A stretch of DNA of 19,323 nt, from positions 1 to 19,323 of the forward strand of contig DIOT01000014.1 of the NCBI GenBank assembly GCA_002426195.1. The letters are read 5' to 3'. Shown piece by piece: positions 14,384 to 19,323 of the stretch. The notes below the pieces were generated by a model, which saw only the letters and a list, made by a program, of their open reading frames with translations, was not told the origin of the DNA and did not search any database. Both the position numbers and the translations under genes were made by a program. Source of the stretch: Bacteroidales bacterium UBA5507 (GTDB taxonomy: Bacteria > Bacteroidota > Bacteroidia > Bacteroidales > Lentimicrobiaceae). Every line of letters begins with the position of its first letter. Position 1 is the stretch's first letter.

Positions 14384-14437
14384 TAACCCTTAAAGTGCAG
14401 CGCCTGTCATGGACCATTGGCTGTGGATGATTTTCCA
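14384..14437 (-). pseudogene. Duplicate fragment of the DUF4440 gene 3' end
   Basis: The minus strand reads WKIIHSQWSMTGAAL followed by TAA, matching the last 15 codons (WKIIHSHWSLTGAAL) and a few bases beyond the stop of the 10212-10601 gene. The rest of 14338-14586 shows no gene. This is a leftover of a second DUF4440 copy cut by rearrangement. Confidence 0.75.
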
Positions 14438-14586
14438 AACGGAATGAATTGCCATCCCGGAAAGGTCTGAATTTTGCACAATGAAAAGTCTGTGAGGTGC
14501 TGTAACAAATCACTTCAGCTATCCGTCTCAGAATCAGAATAAATCCCTCACTACCAACGCGATCAAACAACTTAAAACCACTGATT

Positions 14587-16449
14587 ATGCTACGGTTAAA
14601 TTATTTATTTACATTCTTACTGGCAGCTTTCATTTCGGATGTATCTGGTCAGAACCAGGTTCACTATCTTTTAAATGAGCCGGTTATCGACGGTTATGCC
14701 GATGCCATGTTGCCCGGTTTCGCACTGGAAGCTTTTAGCGTTGTCTCAAAAAGTGATTCAGCTAATCCTGACCCGGCAGCCGGTTATTACCTGGCTTATA
14801 GCGAAAAATACCTTTATCTGTACATCGAGGCTGAAGCCGACAGTATAACGATCCGCGACAGGGGTTACCAGAATGGCGACGGGTTTCATCTTCTGATCGG
14901 GAAACCGCAGGAAGATAATGCGCCTACCGACGAATTCTACGTGCTGGCCTTTTCTGCCGAAAAATCGTGGTGCCACCAGATGATCTGGTACTACAACATC
15001 GACCTTCAGATGAAAAGATTAAGCACTGATACCAGATTTGGATCGGCAAGTAAAAATGGCAGGATATCTTTTGAACTTCTGCTTCCGTGGAAGGACGTTT
15101 ACCCTTATCATCCGTGGCTTTCGCGGAATATCGGTTTTAACCTGTGTTTTGTGAAAGCAGTTAACGGCAACGGGCTGAACTACTATTTCATAAACGAAGA
15201 TGAAAAGATCCAGTGGGAGCAATCGAGGAAGAAATATGATGTGCTGAATTTCGAAAAGCCGCATCATAGCACGCAGTTCTCCTCCATGCTTTCGCGAAAC
15301 AATATTTCCGAAAAGGAGAATCTGACAGTCAGAATAGCCGGTTTTTCAGATACCGCCGGTGCCACGAAAAACTTCACAGTATCAGTGATCTCGGGCGAAA
15401 ACTCTGTCGCAGCATATAAGAATGTCAGCCTGCAGCTTAAATCCGGTTTAACCGAAAACGAGATTCCCGTTGAAACCACTGGTCTGATTCCGGGCGGCTA
15501 CAAAGTGAAGGTGTTTTGTGAAAAGGATTTAATCGGCGAACATTACCTTACCGTGTTGCCCCATGCCGGCACGAAAGATTTCAGAACCACTCTTCAGTCG
15601 CTGGGCGCGGATGTTTCGTCGGGAACTTACAATACCATCATGTTTTACATAAACGACATCGACTCATCGCTGTGTAAGCTGAAAGATTATGAATGTTCAT
15701 TCACTGTCAGGAGCAGAATAGCCGGAGTGGATAATTACCTGAACATGCTGAAAACGGGCAATGACCTGATCACGCAAAGAAAAGGTTTTTACAGGAGAGC
15801 TTACCTGTCAGCAGAGGACAACCAATTATATCCATATTCAATATATGTTCCCGGTGATTACACCGCCGATAAGAAGCTTCCCCTGCTGGTGTACCTTCAT
15901 GGCAGCGGCAACGACGACAGGGTTTTGTCCGAAACAACGGCATTGCCTGAGACAGGATTTATTATCCTGGCACCGGGCGGACGGGGAACATCCAACTGTT
16001 TTGCAGGCACTGAGCCACAAACCGATATTGAGGAAGCAATTTCCGACGTGGTCAGAAATTTCAGCATCGACACAAGTAAAATAATCCTGAGCGGCTTTTC
16101 GATGGGAGGTTATGGCGTTTACCGGACGTTCTACGAGCATCCCGGGAGGTATAAAGCACTGGCAGTCATTTCGGGGCATCCTGATCTTGCAAGACGGTGG
16201 ACCGGGGATCCGGATGAGATTAATTTTCTTGAAGACAAGAATCTGCGCAATTTTAAGAATATCCCCATCTTTATTTTCCACGGCACCAATGACCTGAACT
16301 GCCCGTACAGCATGACTGAGCAACTGGTGAATAAGCTCAGGAAGAATGGCTGCAACGTCACTTTCGTGACAGATGAAGGCGGCCATGGCAGCATGACCCC
16401 CGAAACCGGCAATAAATATACCGCCTGGTTAAAGAAGCAGATAGAATAG
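14587..16449 (+). CDS. Secreted two-domain esterase (CBM9/DOMON-like domain plus alpha/beta-hydrolase)
   Basis: The 620-residue product has a signal peptide (MLRLNYLFTFLLAAFISDVSG, split near QN). Residues ~28-225 begin with EPVIDGYADAMLPGF, the 'xxIDGxxDExW' opening of a CBM9/DOMON-like carbohydrate-binding domain. Residues ~225-330 are an Ig-like linker. Residues ~405-620 are an esterase/PHB-depolymerase-like hydrolase: PLLVYLHGSGNDD, nucleophile Ser505 in GFSMGG, Asp569 in HGTNDLNCP and His600 in EGGHGS, a complete triad. No T9SS tail is seen, so it is probably periplasmic or outer-membrane associated. A likely substrate is an ester on polysaccharide or a plant-type phenolic ester. Its codons are noticeably richer in G and C than the neighbours, suggesting a different origin. 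Confidence 0.82.
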   Translation: MLRLNYLFTFLLAAFISDVSGQNQVHYLLNEPVIDGYADAMLPGFALEAFSVVSKSDSANPDPAAGYYLAYSEKYLYLYIEAEADSITIRDRGYQNGDGFHLLIGKPQEDNAPTDEFYVLAFSAEKSWCHQMIWYYNIDLQMKRLSTDTRFGSASKNGRISFELLLPWKDVYPYHPWLSRNIGFNLCFVKAVNGNGLNYYFINEDEKIQWEQSRKKYDVLNFEKPHHSTQFSSMLSRNNISEKENLTVRIAGFSDTAGATKNFTVSVISGENSVAAYKNVSLQLKSGLTENEIPVETTGLIPGGYKVKVFCEKDLIGEHYLTVLPHAGTKDFRTTLQSLGADVSSGTYNTIMFYINDIDSSLCKLKDYECSFTVRSRIAGVDNYLNMLKTGNDLITQRKGFYRRAYLSAEDNQLYPYSIYVPGDYTADKKLPLLVYLHGSGNDDRVLSETTALPETGFIILAPGGRGTSNCFAGTEPQTDIEEAISDVVRNFSIDTSKIILSGFSMGGYGVYRTFYEHPGRYKALAVISGHPDLARRWTGDPDEINFLEDKNLRNFKNIPIFIFHGTNDLNCPYSMTEQLVNKLRKNGCNVTFVTDEGGHGSMTPETGNKYTAWLKKQIE

Positions 16450-16464
16450 CGAAGAAACCGGCTT

Positions 16465-17161
16465 TACAGTGCTCGTAATTGAAAATACACATATATGAGA
16501 ACAGAGTACAATTTCCCGACACTGTACTTTAAGATGTTTTACAAACCGAAAAGCACTTTTAAAGCCGTGTTTGAAAGCGGAGAATCGCTTAAGTTTGGCT
16601 TCTTTGCCATTTTAATACCAACAATTGGATACACATTGTTCTACATAATGGCTCTTTATGCCGGCGGTTCACCATCAACATTCAAACCCTGGTTAACAAT
16701 CCCCATAGAAGAATATTTCAAATATGATATAGTTTTGACCACCCCCGGTTATTATCTGGCATGGATTGGTGCTGGAAGTACCATATACTTATTATCCAGG
16801 TTGATGAAAGGCAAAAGCAGCTTCGACAATATGCTGGCAATTGTAGGTTTTGGCGTGGGTGTTGCCACATGGAGTTCATTGCTGCATGACCTTACTGATG
16901 CGTTTTTAAGTGTGATCGGGATAATTGATATGAAAGAATATGAGAGACTGCTGAACGAACCAACCTTTTGGCGTGGTCTGCTCTGGACACTTTATGCAAT
17001 CTACTTTTTCTGGTTTCTGTCATTGTTTACCATTGGAATCAAAAAAGCACAAGGATTCAGCTTATCAAAATCCATCCTGATTGCACTAACAGGACTTCAA
17101 TTGATCCTTTTAATCTTTATCAGATGAGTTAATGAGTGCAATGGCATTACAATCAGCAGTT
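16465..17161 (+). repeat. ~700-bp direct repeat (YIP1 unit), copy 2
   Basis: Direct, near-identical copy of 1167-1874 including leader and ~35 bp past the stop, up to CAATCAGCAGTTA. Beyond this point copy 1 continues into the ~200-bp repeat, whereas copy 2 jumps to a DUF3795 scrap. Confidence 0.85.
16495..17127 (+). CDS. YIP1-family multi-pass membrane protein, copy 2
   Basis: 210 residues, about 95% identical to the 1197-1838 protein. Differences are scattered and mostly conservative (for example E24K, K30E, A99G and V/I changes near the fifth helix), plus loss of a Phe-Ser-Phe in the last membrane helix. The five hydrophobic segments are preserved, so both copies may be functional. The gene starts 46 bp after the esterase stop and uses the same leader as copy 1. 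Biological role of bacterial YIP1 proteins is not established. Confidence 0.8.
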   Translation: MRTEYNFPTLYFKMFYKPKSTFKAVFESGESLKFGFFAILIPTIGYTLFYIMALYAGGSPSTFKPWLTIPIEEYFKYDIVLTTPGYYLAWIGAGSTIYLLSRLMKGKSSFDNMLAIVGFGVGVATWSSLLHDLTDAFLSVIGIIDMKEYERLLNEPTFWRGLLWTLYAIYFFWFLSLFTIGIKKAQGFSLSKSILIALTGLQLILLIFIR

Positions 17162-17166
17162 AGTTA

Positions 17167-17231
17167 AAGTTCGATGATAAGAATATGCCTCAAGGTTGCC
17201 GCAATTGCATTATCGTTAATTGTGATTTATT
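17167..17231 (+). pseudogene. Internal scrap of a DUF3795 gene (copy 4 of 4)
   Basis: About 65 bp encoding KFDDKNMPQGCRNCIIVNCD match codons 37-56 of the intact copy at 11697 (and 7745-7811) with few changes. Both sides are unrelated, so this is a debris fragment at the junction between YIP1 copy 2 and the minus-strand genes. Confidence 0.8.
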
Positions 17232-17244
17232 TTTACAATCATTG

Positions 17245-17938
17245 TTAATTCTTTTTTCGTGACAGCCTGAATTTGACCGGTTTAATTGGCTTAAGATCAT
17301 TATAATACGCTTCATTTAATCGCAGTCTGTTACCGTAATATCTATAACTAATTGTATTTGTACTAGCTCCATCTGCAAAATCCAGAATTGGTTGCAGTTC
17401 TTCCGGGGCCGAATTATAAGGAATATAAGGTTGTGAGGTAATAACAAAATGTGTTTTGCTAAGTATTCTTCTTTTATCTTTATATACTACGAGCTTTCCT
17501 CTTTCAGCCATAACTCCATCTATTGGTCTATATGGCATTTTTAATGAATCCAGAATCTGTTTATACCTATATGATTCGGGAGATACCAATCTAGCCTGCA
17601 GATTTTGATCTAATGGAACATTCCCAATTATCAAGAAATGAACTTCATGATTCCATAAATATAAAAAAGAACCCTTTGGTATATCATTTCTTATTGTGAT
17701 CCACGTTGAAGCAGTGAAAATCGTATTTGAGTTATTATGTGCTTCCTTAAATTTTATAACTGTAGGATAATTAGGATATAAGGTAAATGTAGGGTCATAA
17801 TCGCTTAAGTATTCCACTGTTATTGAAAGAATACTATCTAAATAACTCTTGCTCTAATTTTATTTGCGATTTTGCATAAGGAATGAAAATTGCAAAATTT
17901 AAGAATAATAACAAAGTAAGCCGTAGGTTCTTTTTCAT
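17245..17938 (-). pseudogene. Frameshifted secreted protein next to an Rhs remnant (possible immunity or associated protein)
   Basis: From ATG at 17938 the minus strand encodes a signal peptide (MKKNLRLTLLLFLNFAIF, then IPYAKSQ) but stops at 17836-17834. A second frame resumes near 17850 with KSYLDSILSITVEYLSDYDP and runs 190+ residues to the stop at 17245. A single-base indel near 17850 therefore splits the gene. The intact product would be about 230 residues, exported. I recognise no domain (WITIRNDIPKGSFLYLWN, KTHFVITSQPYIPYN). It starts 12 bp after the stop of an Rhs C-terminal remnant, the usual place of an immunity or associated gene. Confidence 0.65.
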
Positions 17939-17949
17939 TAGTTTAAAAT

Positions 17950-18066
17950 TTATATCCCGGTAACTGCGCCATTGGCAAATTTGCCACCGTCCAATGCCTC
18001 TGCTGTGCTACCTATTGCTGCTGAAATTGCTATTTTTTCGGGCCCAGTCATATTGCCGCCATACTT
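17950..18066 (-). pseudogene. Remnant of an Rhs / polymorphic-toxin C-terminus
   Basis: The minus strand reads DFKKYGGNMTGPEKIAISAA, then IGSTAEALDGGKFANGAVTGI and a stop at 17950-17952. The 'GGxKFANGAVTGA' stretch is a very common C-terminal feature of Bacteroidota RHS-repeat proteins. Only about 39 codons remain, beginning right at the inverted ~200-bp-repeat piece (18073-18121), so the large toxin gene has been lost by recombination at that repeat. Confidence 0.6.
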
Positions 18067-18072
18067 TTTAAA

Positions 18073-18121
18073 GTCATGCAATTTAGTAAAATAATTTATC
18101 CGAGGTTTATATTATATTAAG
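18073..18121 (-). repeat. Inverted partial copy of the ~200-bp intergenic repeat
   Basis: The reverse complement contains CTTAATATAATATAAAC, GGATAAATTATTTTAC and TAAATTGCATGAC, matching 153-201 and the corresponding part of copy 2. It is the third clear copy, in opposite orientation, and abuts the Rhs remnant. Confidence 0.75.
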
Positions 18122-18196
18122 TTTCACTGATATGCTTTTGTTATTTGTTGAAAGTAATCCCTGACAAGTTTTCGGGAGTGTAAAATTTATCGTCGG

Positions 18197-18234
18197 GCTG
18201 TTCGAACAGCTACAAGCCAAGCTTTTTAAAAAGC
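18197..18234. promoter_or_regulatory. Two perfect 14-bp palindromes
   Basis: GCTGTTCGAACAGC (18197-18210) and GCTTTTTAAAAAGC (18221-18234) are each perfect palindromes with centres 24 bp apart. No T-tract follows closely on either strand, so a simple terminator is not supported; operator sites or a cruciform are possible. The surrounding 18122-18412 has no convincing gene. Confidence 0.45.
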
Positions 18235-18412
18235 CAAATTTTGCCAGACTTTTTCTTTACTGGCGTTTTTTTGATTTCCAAATAATACTTGCAAGTTCTT
18301 ATTGTATCGTCTATTGCAGTAAATCAACGGGAAGGAGTCTTGAAAGGGCTGTGGATGTTTTTTCATGCATTGAGAGATGTTAAAGTTGCAGGTTTAGCTC
18401 ATCAGTATAAAC

Positions 18413-18452
18413 GGACTTTTGAACAAAGTAAACTAGGACTTTTGAACAAAGT
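18413..18452 (+). promoter_or_regulatory. Tandem operator-like repeat upstream of the SDR gene
   Basis: GGACTTTTGAACAAAGT occurs twice exactly (18413-18429, 18436-18452) with a 6-bp spacer, 23-bp period. Each unit has ACTTT / AAAGT symmetry, as expected for a dimeric regulator. Similar oxidoreductase genes are often controlled by HxlR or TetR-like proteins encoded divergently; no such gene is seen here. Confidence 0.6.
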
Positions 18453-18471
18453 TGTCCCATTAGATGCTACT

Positions 18472-18479
18472 TATATTTG
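18472..18479 (+). promoter_or_regulatory. Bacteroidota -7 element for the SDR gene
   Basis: TATATTTG matches TAnnTTTG exactly, 24 bp before the ATG at 18504; GTTG at 18451-18454, overlapping the second operator repeat, may serve as a weak -33 box. Binding of a repressor to the tandem repeat would block this promoter. Confidence 0.5.
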
Positions 18480-18503
18480 TGTCAACAAGCAAACTTAACA
18501 AAT

Positions 18504-19323
18504 ATGGGACAAGGTAATTTCAATGGAGCGTTGCAGAAACCGGTAGAATCCGGCTTCAACGCAAATTCAACTTCTACAGAAGTGATTAATGGTATTGATT
18601 TAACGGGAAAAGTTGCCATTGTAACGGGAGGCAACACCGGTATTGGATTGGAAACTGTAAGAACACTGGCAAGTGCCGGAGCTACAGTAATTGTTCCCGC
18701 AAGGGACCTTGACAAAGCAAAGCAAAAGCTGCAAGGAATCCCAAACGTAGAGTTAGAAGAAATGGATTTGATGAATCCTGATTCCATAGATGCATTCGCT
18801 GAAAAGTTTTTGACTTCCGACAGACCCTTGCACTTGCTTATCAATAATGCAGGAATTATGTGGGTTCCGTTTCGCACGGACATTCGTGGTATTGAATCAC
18901 AATTAGCTGTTAATTATTTAGCTCAATTTCAATTATCGGAAAGACTTTGGAAAGCGATTAAAAAAAGTGGTGGAGCAAGAATCGTTAATGTTTCTTCGCA
19001 AGGGCATCATTTTGCACAATTTGATTTTGATGACCCGAACTTTCATAAAAGGGAATATGAAACACTCTCGGGTTATGGACAATCAAAAACCGGAATAATT
19101 TTATTCTCCATGCTCTTGGCTGAAAAAGCAAAGCCATTTAACGTAAATGTTTATTCTGTTCATCCCGGCTCTGTAAATGGTACAGAATTAGCGAGGGAAG
19201 CGCCATTGGAATTGTTTCAGAAGATGGGCTTTTGTGATGCCGAAGGAAAATTGCTACCTGAAGTAGTTGCTTCTTTAAAGAATGTACCGCAAGGAGCAGC
19301 CACCACAGTATGGTGTGCAACTA
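18504..19323 (+). CDS. Short-chain dehydrogenase/reductase (partial, runs off the window)
   Basis: From ATG 18504 the frame is open to the window end (273 codons). Motifs are classical SDR: TGGNTGIG (Rossmann glycine motif, about residues 41-48), NNAG (about 113-116), Ser in VNVSSQG and the active-site YGQSK. HPGSVNGTEL follows as in retinol-dehydrogenase/WW-oxidoreductase-like SDRs, which have an N-terminal extension of 25-30 residues like the one seen here (NFNGALQKPVESGFNANSTS). It is expected to be an NAD(P)-dependent, cytoplasmic oxidoreductase; typical length is ~315-330, so about 50 residues are missing. A tandem operator-like repeat and a TATATTTG box lie just upstream. Confidence 0.9.
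   Translation, partial: MGQGNFNGALQKPVESGFNANSTSTEVINGIDLTGKVAIVTGGNTGIGLETVRTLASAGATVIVPARDLDKAKQKLQGIPNVELEEMDLMNPDSIDAFAEKFLTSDRPLHLLINNAGIMWVPFRTDIRGIESQLAVNYLAQFQLSERLWKAIKKSGGARIVNVSSQGHHFAQFDFDDPNFHKREYETLSGYGQSKTGIILFSMLLAEKAKPFNVNVYSVHPGSVNGTELAREAPLELFQKMGFCDAEGKLLPEVVASLKNVPQGAATTVWCAT

Noticed and set aside
15838..16386. Minus-strand open frame of 182 codons
   Set aside because: Antisense to the esterase catalytic domain, whose triad and motifs are clear on the plus strand.
18289..18498. 69-codon plus-strand open frame upstream of the SDR gene
   Set aside because: TTG start, spans the tandem operator repeat and promoter box, and no recognisable protein pattern.
18482..18883. Minus-strand open frame of 133 codons
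   Set aside because: Antisense to the start of the SDR gene, whose Rossmann motif is unambiguous.
1..19323. CRISPR arrays, tRNA/rRNA genes, transposases, integrases
   Set aside because: Looked for spaced short repeats, tRNA-like T-loop sequences and DDE/tyrosine/serine recombinase motifs; none was convincing.

Overview
The window looks like an accessory, gene-cassette-rich stretch of a Bacteroidota (Bacteroidetes) chromosome. The grounds are sequence-internal: promoter-like elements of the Bacteroidota TTTG / TAnnTTTG type, almost no Shine-Dalgarno sequences, ends of proteins that look like type IX secretion (T9SS) C-terminal sorting domains, a remnant of a Bacteroidota-style Rhs C-terminus, low GC, and YIP1, DUF3795 and DUF3784 families. 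No tRNA, rRNA, CRISPR array, integrase or transposase was seen.

Layout. 1-57 is the tail of an upstream, probably T9SS-secreted, protein. A ~200-bp intergenic repeat (86-287) is followed by a one-gene cassette (small membrane protein, 313-897) that ends in an attC-like folded site (970-1099). A YIP1 membrane-protein gene (1197-1838) leads into a second copy of the ~200-bp repeat (1865-2060). Next comes a six-gene, tightly overlapping operon (2161-6150) that I consider the main discovery: a 5-hmdU-kinase-helical / alpha-glutamyl-putrescinyl-thymine-pyrophosphorylase-like protein, a thymidylate-synthase-family enzyme, Nmad1 (DUF1599), a ThsB-type TIR protein, Nmad2 and a single-pass membrane protein. 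This reads as a thymine-hypermodification pathway wired to a Thoeris-like TIR and a membrane protein, flanked by a short imperfect direct repeat.

6231-8530 is a graveyard: a 3'-truncated DUF3795 gene, a frameshifted secreted-protein gene, a 5'-truncated DUF3795 gene and a fragment of a DUF262 (GmrSD-like) restriction gene. 8672-10010 holds a ClpP/SppA-fold SDH_sah serine-protease-like protein and a small ORF. 10212-12128 holds an NTF2-like (DUF4440) protein on the minus strand, a 51-residue PMP3/YqaE protein, a DUF3784 plus bacterial-PH-like membrane protein and the only intact DUF3795 gene. 12478-12873 is a small lipoprotein. 12984-14337 is a three-gene toxin / HTH antitoxin / SecB-like chaperone (TAC) operon, a second likely phage-defence unit. 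14587-16449 is a secreted alpha/beta-hydrolase esterase of visibly higher GC. 16495-17127 is a near-identical second YIP1 copy, so the two YIP1 copies bracket about 15 kb of cargo. The right end holds a DUF3795 scrap, a frameshifted secreted gene next to an Rhs C-terminal remnant (both minus strand), an inverted piece of the ~200-bp repeat, an operator-like region with palindromes and a tandem repeat, and the start of a short-chain dehydrogenase that runs off the window.

Taken together, repeated intergenic elements with different cargo behind each copy, truncated duplicates and two defence-like operons suggest a recombination-driven defence/cassette island. Functional statements rest on motif reading only; no database search was possible.
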